IMG/VR virus record: IMGVR_UViG_3300034375_003810
Coordinates: 1 to 45,680 of that record
Source: a virus
Length of the DNA stretch: 45,680 bases
Strand: one strand, 5' to 3'
Positions 37,671 through 44,825 of the stretch are shown here, in pieces. Positions within the stretch are counted from its first letter, which is position 1. Every line of letters begins with the position of its first letter. A program made the position numbers and the translations under genes. The notes under the pieces were generated by a model. That model did not search any database. It had not been told where the DNA came from and saw nothing but the letters and a program-made list of their open reading frames with translations.

Positions 37671-39035
37671 ATGAACTATCAAGAATTTTTAGAAAGTAAG
37701 CGACATTCTTTAGGGGAGTTTGGTTTTGATGCTAATTACATTCCCGATATGGCTTTTGACTTTCAGCGACACGTAATAGAAAAGGCGGTTAAAAAAGGGC
37801 GTATAGCTGTTTTCTTAGATACTGGTCTGGGTAAGACCTTAGTTCAGCTTTCAATAGCTCAGAACGTTGTGAACCATACTAACAAAAAAGTATTGATTCT
37901 AACCCCTTTAGCCGTTGCGTTTCAATTTATTCTGGAAGCTGAAAAGCTAGGTATAGATGACATTGAGTACTCAAAGGACGGCAAGCACACAAAGAAGATA
38001 GTTATCTGTAATTACGAAAGGTTGCACTATTTCGATAGTAATGATTTCGCTTGTGTTGTTTTAGATGAGAGCTCTATTTTAAAGAACTTTGACGGCAAGA
38101 TTAAGAATCAGATAACTAGCTTTATAAAAAAAGTTCCTTATCGTTTCTTGAGCACGGCAACCCCTAGCCCTAATGACTTTATTGAACTGGGTACAAGTTC
38201 TGAAGTTTTAGGATATATGGGTTATATGGATATGCTGGGTAAGTTCTTTAAGAACAATCAAAACGACACAGGAGGTAGAAACAACATAGGCAACAAATTT
38301 TATCTAAAGCCACACGCGGAAAAAGACTTTTTTGCGTGGGTTAATCAATGGTCTATAATGGCAAAAATGCCGAGTGATTTAGGTTTTTCAGACAATCGTT
38401 ATAAGCTACCTGAATTGAACGTAAATAGACACGTAGTAAAAAACCAGTCTTTAATAGATGTTGATGGTCAAATACAAATGTTTACACCGATAGCAAAGAC
38501 AATGACAGAGGTTAGACACGAACAAAAGCAAACCGAGCAGAAAAGATGCGAAAAGGCTATTGAATTAGCTAACGGTAAAACCTCCGTATATTGGTGCAAT
38601 ACGAACGCTGAAAGCGCAATTCTAAAAGCTAATGATAGCGAAGCGGTTGAGATTATAGGTAGTCAATCAATAGATAAAAAAGAAGAGGCGTTACAAGCTT
38701 TTGCTAATGGAGAAATTAAGCGGCTAATAACAAAGGCTAAAATGACTGGAATGGGTTTAAATTGGCAGCATTGCAATCATTCGGTATTTTTTCCTACTTG
38801 GAGTTATGAGCAGTACTACCAAGCGGTTAGAAGGTTTTGGAGGTTCGGGCAGAAAAACGATGTTAATATTGATATGGTTATTTCAGACGGTCAAACAAGA
38901 GTTTTAGAAGCCTTGCAGCAAAAGACACAAAAAGCAATAGAACTACACAAGAGGCTAACAGAAAATGTAAACCGTTCATTTGTAGATGTACGAAAAGAGT
39001 TCAAAACAGAAATAGTAAAACCAACCTTTATATAA
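37671..39035 (+). CDS. SF2/SNF2-like DNA helicase (454 aa)
   Basis: I start at the ATG at 37671; an in-frame GTG at 37608 would lie in the promoter. Motifs of SF2 helicases are clear: FLDTGLGKT (Walker A, residues 48-56), VVLDESS (DExx, D132-E133), FLSTATPSPND (motif III), and QAVRRFWRFGQKNDV (motif VI with arginine fingers). The protein has no nuclease domain. It is followed after six bases by a DNA methyltransferase gene, and both have an A-rich codon style unlike that of the late genes. Roles could be replication-fork remodelling or, with the methylase, DNA modification or anti-restriction. Confidence 0.88.
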   Translation: MNYQEFLESKRHSLGEFGFDANYIPDMAFDFQRHVIEKAVKKGRIAVFLDTGLGKTLVQLSIAQNVVNHTNKKVLILTPLAVAFQFILEAEKLGIDDIEYSKDGKHTKKIVICNYERLHYFDSNDFACVVLDESSILKNFDGKIKNQITSFIKKVPYRFLSTATPSPNDFIELGTSSEVLGYMGYMDMLGKFFKNNQNDTGGRNNIGNKFYLKPHAEKDFFAWVNQWSIMAKMPSDLGFSDNRYKLPELNVNRHVVKNQSLIDVDGQIQMFTPIAKTMTEVRHEQKQTEQKRCEKAIELANGKTSVYWCNTNAESAILKANDSEAVEIIGSQSIDKKEEALQAFANGEIKRLITKAKMTGMGLNWQHCNHSVFFPTWSYEQYYQAVRRFWRFGQKNDVNIDMVISDGQTRVLEALQQKTQKAIELHKRLTENVNRSFVDVRKEFKTEIVKPTFI

Positions 39036-39041
39036 AAAGAA

Positions 39042-40061
39042 ATGAAAGTAAAAGAACAAGAAGTTACCGATAACTGGGCGATATACAATGGTGATTGTAT
39101 GGACTTACTGCCAACCCTAGAAAATGAAAGCATAGACCTGAGTATATACTCTCCTCCGTTTGCTAATCTTTACACTTATTCAAGCGATGCAAGAGACATG
39201 AGCAACGTGGATAGTAACGAGCAGTTTTACCAGCAATACGAATATCTTGTAAAAGAAATGGCAAGAGTTACAAAGAGCGGTAGAATTAACGCCATACATT
39301 GTACTGATTTATTTAAATATAACGGTGCTTTATATGATTTTCCAGCAGAAATAATAAAGCTACACGAAAAGTACGGGTTTACTTATATGAGTAAAATTAC
39401 TATTTGGAAAGAGCCCTTAAAAGTTCGTATCAAAACAATGGTTCAATCTTTAATGCACAAATTTATAATAGAAGATAGTACTAAAAACTACCCAGCAATG
39501 CCTGACTATGTCATTTTGTTTAAAAAGAAAGGCGAAAACGAAGTACCAGTAACGCACCCTTTTGGTCTATCTAATTATGCTGGAGAACGCCCGATAATGC
39601 CTGAGACGGTCGGTATTTATAATAGAGCTAACGGAACTGACTTTACAACTCCTGATCAACTTTGGGAGTACGTAAAAAACAAATACAAAGACCACGAAGA
39701 CCCAAAAACAAACAAATTGAGCCATATGATTTGGCAGCGTTACGCGAGTGCGTTATGGGATGACATACGCGTAGAGAACTGCCTACCATTTAAAGATTCA
39801 AAAGAAGACGATGACGAAAAGCACGTTACCCCAACTCAGTTAGATGTAATTGATAGGCTTGTTGAATTATATTCTAACCCTAACGAGGTTGTTTTAACGC
39901 CTTTTATGGGTGTTGGTTCGGAGGTATTCAGCTCCGTTTCAATGGGTCGAAAGGCTATCGGAATAGAGCTAAAAGATAGCTACTTTAAGCAAGCTAAATT
40001 AAATCTAAAAGAAGCTGAAAAGCGGTTTAGAGAATCAGTAAAACAAGCTAGCTTATTTTGA
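39042..40061 (+). CDS. Beta-class DNA methyltransferase (339 aa)
   Basis: Motif IV SPPF (residues 37-40) is near the N-terminus after YNGDCMDLLPTLENESIDL, and the SAM-binding motif I TPFMGVGSEVFSSVSMGRKA with GIELK is near residue 290. This order (IV before I) defines the beta class, which makes N4-methylcytosine or N6-methyladenine; SPPF favours neither with certainty. A target-recognition region lies between. Methylating the phage genome would protect it against host restriction. No cognate nuclease is encoded. The stop overlaps the TTG of the next gene (TTTTGA). Confidence 0.88.
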   Translation: MKVKEQEVTDNWAIYNGDCMDLLPTLENESIDLSIYSPPFANLYTYSSDARDMSNVDSNEQFYQQYEYLVKEMARVTKSGRINAIHCTDLFKYNGALYDFPAEIIKLHEKYGFTYMSKITIWKEPLKVRIKTMVQSLMHKFIIEDSTKNYPAMPDYVILFKKKGENEVPVTHPFGLSNYAGERPIMPETVGIYNRANGTDFTTPDQLWEYVKNKYKDHEDPKTNKLSHMIWQRYASALWDDIRVENCLPFKDSKEDDDEKHVTPTQLDVIDRLVELYSNPNEVVLTPFMGVGSEVFSSVSMGRKAIGIELKDSYFKQAKLNLKEAEKRFRESVKQASLF

Positions 40062-40297
40062 AAACTCCAGTAGCTAAAATTATAGACGGAATAGAGGACG
40101 GTTTGCAGTATAACAGTAATGTATATGCTGTAAACGTCCTCGGACGTCTTAAAGAGCTTGCAGAAGGCTTACTAGATGAAGAGCGTAGGGTTATTCAGTC
40201 AGCCTATGCCAACGGTTATTTAATGACCAAAAGCGCGAAGGAATACTATGAGGATACCTACGATAGAAAACAATTAACACTTTTTGAAGATGAGTAA
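40058..40297 (+). CDS. Small hypothetical protein (79 aa)
   Basis: TTG start overlapping the methylase stop. The 79-residue product is helical and acidic (VNVLGRLKELAEGLLDEERR, then a YEDTYDRKQLTLFEDE end). The C-terminal QLTLFEDE resembles the QLxLF clamp-binding box of proteins that bind the DNA polymerase sliding clamp. If real, it would tie this protein to the replisome. It overlaps the replication gene by eight bases. Confidence 0.6.
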   Translation: MKTPVAKIIDGIEDGLQYNSNVYAVNVLGRLKELAEGLLDEERRVIQSAYANGYLMTKSAKEYYEDTYDRKQLTLFEDE

Positions 40298-40901
40298 AAG
40301 ATTCACGGATACAGACAAATGGAAAAAGCCTTTTATAAGGGGCTTAGAAGCTAAATATAAGCTACTCTGGTTTTATCTTCTGGACGATTGCGATCATGCT
40401 GGTATATGGATAGTAGACCTAGAAATAGCTTCTATCAGATGTGGTTTTGACTACTCAGAAAAAGAAGTACTAAGGGTTTTCAAGAACCATATTCAAGTAG
40501 TTAAGGGTGGCAAATATTGGTTTATTGAGGACTTTGTAGACTTTCAATATGGAGAGCTTAACCCTCATAATAGGGCTCATGCTTCTGTTATCGGCAAATT
40601 AAAGAAGTATAAAATTAAGCCCCTTATAAGCCCCTTACATGGGGCTAAAGATAAAGACAAGGATAAGGATAAAGATAAAGACAAAGAAAAAGATATACCT
40701 ACGTTCGATGAGTTTTACGAGTATGGCGTTAAGTATCGAAATGTTGACAAGGAAGAGCTACGTTTGAAGTACGCTAGCTGGGTTGCTAATGATTGGCGAG
40801 ATGGAAATGATAACCCGATAAAAAACTGGAAAACAAAGCTGCTCAATACAATCAAATTTCTTAAACTTGCAGAATCAACAAAAACGAGGATAGCACTATG
40901 A
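40290..40901 (+). CDS. Replication initiator-like protein with (KD)n linker (203 aa)
   Basis: I start at the ATG at 40290; a TTG two codons upstream is possible. The N-terminal part (WKKPFIRGLEAKYKLLWFYL, then DHAGIWIVDLEIASIRCGFD) looks like the winged-helix domain found in phage O-type and DnaD-like replication proteins. A low-complexity linker of repeated Lys-Asp, encoded by AAAGAT/AAAGAC hexamers at 40645-40692, joins it to a C-terminal helical domain (LRLKYASWVANDWRDGNDNP). In lambda O the origin iterons lie inside the gene, and the hexamers may act likewise. It overlaps the primase-helicase gene by four bases. Confidence 0.68.
   Translation: MSKRFTDTDKWKKPFIRGLEAKYKLLWFYLLDDCDHAGIWIVDLEIASIRCGFDYSEKEVLRVFKNHIQVVKGGKYWFIEDFVDFQYGELNPHNRAHASVIGKLKKYKIKPLISPLHGAKDKDKDKDKDKDKEKDIPTFDEFYEYGVKYRNVDKEELRLKYASWVANDWRDGNDNPIKNWKTKLLNTIKFLKLAESTKTRIAL
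40612..40692 (+). repeat. Iterated AAAGAT/AAAGAC hexamers inside the replication gene; partner of 18277-18342
   Basis: AAGCCCCTT occurs twice (40617-40625 and 40628-40636), followed by AGCCCCTTACATGGGGCT, an inverted repeat, and about eight hexamers of the AAAGAT type. The same order occurs in the intergenic region at 18277-18342 with about 89% identity. It is both coding (KD repeats) and a candidate origin of replication. Confidence 0.65.
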
Positions 40902-42691
40902 AGAAAATAATTGAGTGGGATAGTATCGAAGTCAGAGGTAACAGGTCTGGAAGTAAGAAAACAACTTGCCCAGCTTGTTCACCTGACAGAAGAAACTCTA
41001 AAGACCCTTGCCTATCTGTTAACTTTGAGAAAGGACTTGCAAACTGCCATCATTGCGGTGCGGTTAGCTTTAGAAAAGATGAGAGCTTTAAACCGACCTA
41101 CACACCACCGCCTCAAGACTGGCAAAACTATACTAACCTATCCGATGGAATGGTTAAGTATTGCGCTAGTCGCGGGATACCTCAGAGGGTTCTTATTGAC
41201 TTTAGGATAACAGAAGAAAAGCAATGGTTACCGCAAACCAACAAAAAAGAGAACTGCATTGTATTCAACTACTTCGAGGGCGATGAGATAGTTAACAAGA
41301 AGTTTAGAGATGGGCGTAAGAACTTTAGCCAGTCTAAGGATGGTAAAAGAATGCTTTATAACATTAACTCAATAGTAGGTGCTAAAGAGGTCTATATAGT
41401 AGAGGGTGAGTTCGATGTTCTAGCAATGGCTTCGCAAGGTATAGACAACGTGGTTAGTCTAGTGAATGGTGCTAATGACCACGATGACCAATGGGTGAAC
41501 TCTCAAAAGTACCTAGATGACGTTGAGCATTTTATTATAGCGGTTGATAATGACCCTAAAGGAATTGAGGTACGGGAAAAGATAGCTCACAGGCTAGGTA
41601 AATGGAGGTGTAGTTATATCGAATGGACTGATAAAGACGCTAACGGATCTGTAATGTCAAATAACTTTGACAGCGATCTAACTAAGATTGTAAGGTTTCC
41701 AGTTAGCGGTACACACACCGTTAAAGACCTAGAAGCTGGTATATTCGACCTACACAGAAACGGACTGCCTAAGACTATCAAACCAAAGCATAAGAGCTTC
41801 GATAATGTAAACGACATCTTCAGCGTTATGAAAGGTCATTTAGTAACCGTTACGGGTATCCCTTCGCATGGTAAGTCAAATTATGTTGAATGGTATGTTT
41901 TGAATCTAGCTAACGACCATGATATGAAAGCTAGTTTCTTTAGCCCTGAACATACGCCTATGGCACTACATCAAACTAATTTCATGCAGAAGGCGATAGG
42001 TCGTAACTTCTGGAAAGACGTAGATGGTTTGCCACGTATAAAAGAAAGCGATATTTCACGATATACTGAATGGGCAAATGAAAAGCTATACATAACTGCT
42101 CCAGATAGGGGTGAGGTTGCTACGTGGGAATGGCTTATAGATAAGTTTAAAGAGCAGCTATACAGTTACGGTATTAACATCTTTGTAATTGATGCTTTCA
42201 ATAAAGTTCAAATGCCACAGGGTAACAGGCTAGAAAGCATTAACGACATTCTAACCAAGTTAACCGCTTTCGCTCAGTCTAATGATGTTATAATATTCTT
42301 AGTAGCTCACCCTACTAAAATGAAAAAGAAAGATAATACAGATGTTTACGAGATGCCTACGCTATACGATGTTTCAGGTAGTGCGGACTTCAGAAACCAA
42401 ACGCATGACGGTTTCACAATTCACAGACATTTCGGAGATGAGCCTTGTACTGAGTTTGCTAGCATGAAAGTAAAGTTTCAATTTCAAGGTAAGATAGGCG
42501 AAACTTGCAAGATGGATTATGATCTTCCAACTGGAAGGTATTACGAAAAAGGAACTAACCCTCCACGCTTTGACATGACCATACCAATGGAAGAGCAAAT
42601 ATTAGCCCCAGCAATGAAGCCTAGCCCTAGCTTTAACACTAACGAGACATTTTACGATATAGATGAAGAAGAGACCTCAACGCCATTTTAA
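40898..42691 (+). CDS. Bifunctional primase-helicase (T7 gp4-like, 597 aa)
   Basis: The protein makes primers and unwinds the fork. It has a zinc ribbon (C24-PA-C27, C50-HH-C53), a TOPRIM primase core (VYIVEGEFDVL with E170; IIAVDNDP with D217 and D219) and a RecA-like DnaB-type helicase with Walker A GIPSHGKSN (320-328), Walker B IFVIDAFN (428-435) and FLVAHPTKM. The acidic C-terminus (DIDEEETSTPF) is like the tail of T7 gp4, which contacts the polymerase. With no polymerase gene visible, host PolIII or PolA is probably used. It is coupled by four bases to the initiator-like gene. Confidence 0.93.
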   Translation: MKKIIEWDSIEVRGNRSGSKKTTCPACSPDRRNSKDPCLSVNFEKGLANCHHCGAVSFRKDESFKPTYTPPPQDWQNYTNLSDGMVKYCASRGIPQRVLIDFRITEEKQWLPQTNKKENCIVFNYFEGDEIVNKKFRDGRKNFSQSKDGKRMLYNINSIVGAKEVYIVEGEFDVLAMASQGIDNVVSLVNGANDHDDQWVNSQKYLDDVEHFIIAVDNDPKGIEVREKIAHRLGKWRCSYIEWTDKDANGSVMSNNFDSDLTKIVRFPVSGTHTVKDLEAGIFDLHRNGLPKTIKPKHKSFDNVNDIFSVMKGHLVTVTGIPSHGKSNYVEWYVLNLANDHDMKASFFSPEHTPMALHQTNFMQKAIGRNFWKDVDGLPRIKESDISRYTEWANEKLYITAPDRGEVATWEWLIDKFKEQLYSYGINIFVIDAFNKVQMPQGNRLESINDILTKLTAFAQSNDVIIFLVAHPTKMKKKDNTDVYEMPTLYDVSGSADFRNQTHDGFTIHRHFGDEPCTEFASMKVKFQFQGKIGETCKMDYDLPTGRYYEKGTNPPRFDMTIPMEEQILAPAMKPSPSFNTNETFYDIDEEETSTPF

Positions 42692-42803
42692 GGAGCTTAG
42701 AGAGTTAGACGAACTCCAAGACCTAGTAAACAAGCGACCAACTGAAGTGAATAAAAAGAAATTTGAAAAAAAGTTAGAAATGTTTTGGTCAGGTCGGAAA
42801 TAG
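42663..42803 (+). CDS. Small basic helical protein (46 aa)
   Basis: ATG inside the 3' end of the primase gene. The 46-residue product is rich in Lys, Arg and Glu (MKKRPQRHFKELRELDELQD, then a KKKFEKKLEMFWSGRK end), likely a helix. Its 29-base overlap with the primase gene and its end near the next promoter suit a real gene. The -33 TTTG of the next promoter lies inside its last codons. Function unknown. Confidence 0.5.
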   Translation: MKKRPQRHFKELRELDELQDLVNKRPTEVNKKKFEKKLEMFWSGRK

Positions 42804-42825
42804 TATATATGTTTGTGTCAACAAA
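42784..42825 (+). promoter_or_regulatory. Promoter P7, TTTG-N20-TATGTTTG, with inverted repeat
   Basis: TTTG (42784-42787), 20 bases and TATGTTTG (42808-42815). TTTGT-GTCA-ACAAA (42812-42825) is a 5-bp inverted repeat at the same place as in P1, P3, P5 and P6. It drives the cluster of tiny genes from 42839. Confidence 0.72.
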
Positions 42826-42838
42826 TAAAACAAACGAC

Positions 42839-42985
42839 ATGACAATCGAAGAAACAATACAAATGATTAACCTACTGAAGGCAGAGAACAACCCAATCAA
42901 TGATGAGTTAATTGCCTTCTACGAAAGAAAAGTAAAAGAAGCTTACGCTAACGCAATAAACAAAGCATTTAAACAGGGGGTGTAA
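42839..42985 (+). CDS. Small helical protein (48 aa)
   Basis: I start at the ATG at 42839; in-frame codons upstream lie in the promoter. The 48-residue product is helical (TIEETIQMINLLKAENNPIN, then YERKVKEAYANAINKAFKQG). The stop codon lies in the loop of the GGGGG/CCCCC hairpin at 42976-42993, so stop and structure may interact during translation. First gene of a cluster of tiny genes. Function unknown. Confidence 0.6.
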   Translation: MTIEETIQMINLLKAENNPINDELIAFYERKVKEAYANAINKAFKQGV

Positions 42986-42993
42986 AAGCCCCC
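42976..42993 (+). repeat. GGGGG/CCCCC hairpin overlapping a stop codon
   Basis: This is an 18-base element identical to 20897-20914. The gene at 42839 ends at its TAA. ACAATAAAC follows, as after the hairpin at 36709. It has no T-tract. Confidence 0.55.
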
Positions 42994-43008
42994 ACAATAA
43001 ACTAAACA

Positions 43009-43098
43009 ATGGAAGCACTAATTTATCTAGCAGTACCCGTAATGCTTGGTCTAATGGGTTTAAGAATTATCAAAGAAGAAAACAGATACAGAAAATGA
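43009..43098 (+). CDS. Tiny membrane protein (29 aa)
   Basis: ATG at 43009 encodes a hydrophobic segment (MEALIYLAVPVMLGLMGLRI) and a charged end (IKEENRYRK). The stop overlaps the next ATG (ATGA). Position and a transmembrane pattern favour a real single-span protein. Function unknown. Confidence 0.52.
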   Translation: MEALIYLAVPVMLGLMGLRIIKEENRYRK

Positions 43099-43412
43099 AA
43101 ATCAACGGCAAAGAATACCTACAGATAGGTTACAACGAGAAAGTATTTCTATCGGTCTATAACGAGGACTATGAGCGCATTAACAAAACTTGTGTAGACC
43201 CTCAGCCAGACTGGAATAAAGAAGAGTACCCAGAGCATCATATATTCCACGAATCGTTTATAGATTTTTCTAGGTACATCCCTAATACCTACGATTACAT
43301 TAACTTTGTGAAAGCTCCAACGGTTTACGAAGTTAGCAGAGCGATTAACTTACTAGCTGATGAAGGCGTAGTAGTTTACGATGGTGTAACACTTCACGAA
43401 AAAGTAAAATGA
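43095..43412 (+). CDS. Hypothetical early protein (105 aa)
   Basis: The 105-residue acidic protein is rich in Tyr, Asp and His (VFLSVYNEDYERINKTCVDP, then a HHIFHESFIDFSRYIPNTYD region). It has no membrane segment. It is joined to the genes before and after by 4-base overlaps. No family recognised. Confidence 0.6.
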   Translation: MKINGKEYLQIGYNEKVFLSVYNEDYERINKTCVDPQPDWNKEEYPEHHIFHESFIDFSRYIPNTYDYINFVKAPTVYEVSRAINLLADEGVVVYDGVTLHEKVK

Positions 43413-43597
43413 ACGAGATAGAAGAAAGCTACTTTAACGCTTATCTGTTATTCACAGAGCAGATAACATATGATGAACTAGCAGAGGAAGGTATGTTCTA
43501 TCTACCTAAAGACCACGGCAACCCGAAAGTGCTCCTAGAATACTTTGAAGAGATAGAAGATTACGAAAAGTGTAACGATATTATAGAAGCGATATGA
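43409..43597 (+). CDS. Small acidic early protein (62 aa)
   Basis: The product has about 18 acidic residues in 62 (EIEESYFNAYLLFTEQITYD, then YFEEIEDYEKCNDIIEAI) and may be helical. It is coupled to both neighbours by ATGA overlaps. Such acidic early proteins often inhibit host nucleases or transcription, but this is analogy only. Confidence 0.6.
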   Translation: MNEIEESYFNAYLLFTEQITYDELAEEGMFYLPKDHGNPKVLLEYFEEIEDYEKCNDIIEAI

Positions 43598-43884
43598 AGA
43601 GCTTTATAAACAACTGGCTAAGAGCTTACAGAAGATTTAAACCAAAACAAAAGATGAGTAAATTCAAAATATCAGGTCAGGAACGTAGAGAATTGAAGAA
43701 ACTTCTAAACGAGTACAAGTCCTATGAAAAAGGATTCTGGCACTACCATCAGCTTGACAAGGATATGTATAGCTTCATTAGCCCTGATAAAAAACATCAG
43801 CCACCTATGAGTTATGAAGAAGCTCAGAAGAGGTACGACAAGGTGGTTCGCAACATAGAAAGAATAACTAAAGAATTAGAATAA
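43594..43884 (+). CDS. Basic helical early protein (96 aa)
   Basis: The 96-residue product is basic and helical (RAYRRFKPKQKMSKFKISGQ, then YEEAQKRYDKVVRNIERITK). A second Met (residue 21) precedes the more regular part and could be an alternative start, at 43654. It follows an acidic gene in the same operon, and the opposite charges make a complex possible. No family recognised. Confidence 0.6.
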   Translation: MKSFINNWLRAYRRFKPKQKMSKFKISGQERRELKKLLNEYKSYEKGFWHYHQLDKDMYSFISPDKKHQPPMSYEEAQKRYDKVVRNIERITKELE

Positions 43885-43889
43885 TTGAA

Positions 43890-44018
43890 ATGAAAAAAGA
43901 TACAGATAATTGCGGTGGAATAGAAGAAGATTTAAGTATTAAACTTGCTATTTGGTTTTCGATATGCTTTTTATTTGGTTCGTTACCCATGATAATTTTT
44001 TACGTATTTGGAATTTAA
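43890..44018 (+). CDS. Tiny membrane protein (42 aa)
   Basis: ATG at 43890 gives an acidic N-terminus (MKKDTDNCGGIEEDLS) and one membrane segment (LAIWFSICFLFGSLPMIIFY). It lies five bases after the preceding stop. Inner-membrane location with the N-terminus in the cytoplasm or periplasm is uncertain. Function unknown. Confidence 0.5.
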   Translation: MKKDTDNCGGIEEDLSIKLAIWFSICFLFGSLPMIIFYVFGI

Positions 44019-44041
44019 TAGGATGAAAACAAGAAAAGGTT

Positions 44042-44179
44042 TTGTCTGCAAAGGAGAGTAGACTTGTTGTTAATGGATATGACCCAATAGACGAGGTTTC
44101 GATTATTGTTAAACACGCCCACCAACTCCAAAACCTATACTTTGCACTAACAGGAGAAGAACTAAAACTTACGAAATGA
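44042..44179 (+). CDS. Small hypothetical protein, TTG start (45 aa)
   Basis: The frame from TTG at 44042 encodes 45 residues (SAKESRLVVNGYDPIDEVSI, then IVKHAHQLQNLYFALTGEEL) and its stop overlaps the next ATG (ATGA). An ATG at 44023 in another frame gives only 12 residues before a stop, and would reach this frame by a +1 shift. So this is either a TTG-started gene or one with a broken start. Confidence 0.42.
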   Translation: MSAKESRLVVNGYDPIDEVSIIVKHAHQLQNLYFALTGEELKLTK

Positions 44180-44376
44180 CAAGCAAAATAACCCAGAAGA
44201 TAATAGCCGACCTAGTAGCCTCTGATGAGAAAGGTCTGAAAGAGTACGGTGTAACAGTAGACCGAGAAGATTACACACTTAGAGATTGGTTGCAAGAAGC
44301 CTATGAAGAGACTTGCGACACGGCTAAATACCTAAGGGCTGCAATAGAGAAGATAGACCGAGATAAAAAAAGTTGA
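44176..44376 (+). CDS. Small conserved phage protein, MazG-like helix pair (66 aa)
   Basis: The pattern GLKEYGVTVDREDYTLRDWL, then QEAYEETCDTAKYLRAAIEK is one I know from short phage proteins. EETCD resembles the EExxD metal-binding motif of all-alpha NTP pyrophosphohydrolases (MazG), but only one such motif is present in 66 residues, so an enzyme would have to be an oligomer or the resemblance is accidental. It ends the tiny-gene cluster 17 bases before promoter P6. Confidence 0.58.
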   Translation: MTSKITQKIIADLVASDEKGLKEYGVTVDREDYTLRDWLQEAYEETCDTAKYLRAAIEKIDRDKKS

Positions 44377-44393
44377 ATTTTTTTTCTGAAAAG

Positions 44394-44435
44394 TTTGGTA
44401 GTTTAAAAAGTGTTCTTACCTTTGATGACATCAAA
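44394..44435 (+). promoter_or_regulatory. Phage-family promoter P6 with 7-bp palindromic operator
   Basis: TTTG (44394-44397), 19 bases and TACCTTTG (44417-44424). TTTGATG-A-CATCAAA (44421-44435) is identical to the operator of P5. It drives the gene at 44454. Confidence 0.87.
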
Positions 44436-44453
44436 CAAACAAAGACAGAAAAA

Positions 44454-44705
44454 ATGAAATTTGAAATCGGAAAAACTTACAAAGGAGTTAGCGGAGTTGG
44501 TGAGTGTGCAATCACAGTAGTAAAAAGAACAGATAAAAGCATCTGGATTGATTCATCAATGGAAAAGAACAAAAGACTTAAAATAAAAAGCGGATGGAAT
44601 AATACAGAAGCGGTTTCTTACAGAAGTTGGTGGGCTGATGCTTCAGAAATCTACACAGAAGAAAAACAAGTAGAGGACGCTTACTACGCAGCATACAACA
44701 GATAA
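44454..44705 (+). CDS. Small basic hypothetical protein (83 aa)
   Basis: I start at the ATG at 44454; the longer frame begins inside the promoter. The 83-residue product is beta-rich at first (MKFEIGKTYKGVSGVGECAI, then TVVKRTDKSIWIDSS) and ends acidic and aromatic. A Trp-Trp pair (SYRSWWADASEIY) stands out. It is the only gene under promoter P6 before the terminator at 44789. The regulation suggests a host-takeover function; no family recognised. Confidence 0.68.
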   Translation: MKFEIGKTYKGVSGVGECAITVVKRTDKSIWIDSSMEKNKRLKIKSGWNNTEAVSYRSWWADASEIYTEEKQVEDAYYAAYNR

Positions 44706-44788
44706 AAGCAATACGGTGGAGAGGATTACCGTAGACCAAAACCTCAATTAAAAAAGCTTGTCAAGAAACTAATGGTGCAGCAAGCTAG

Positions 44789-44825
44789 AGCCCTGACGAT
44801 GAGAGAACGTTGGGGCTTTTTTTTG
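44789..44825 (+). terminator. Intrinsic terminator joined to the packaging promoter
   Basis: AGCCCTGACG (44789-44798) pairs over ten positions with CGTTGGGGCT (44808-44817), followed by seven more T. It is joined directly to the -7 box at 44826. The 83 bases before it (44706-44788) hold no gene that I can support. Confidence 0.88.

Noticed and set aside
44023-44058. 12-residue ATG frame as the true start of the 45-residue gene, through a +1 frameshift
   Set aside because: No slippery sequence or stop context typical of +1 shifts is seen; the TTG start at 44042 is simpler.
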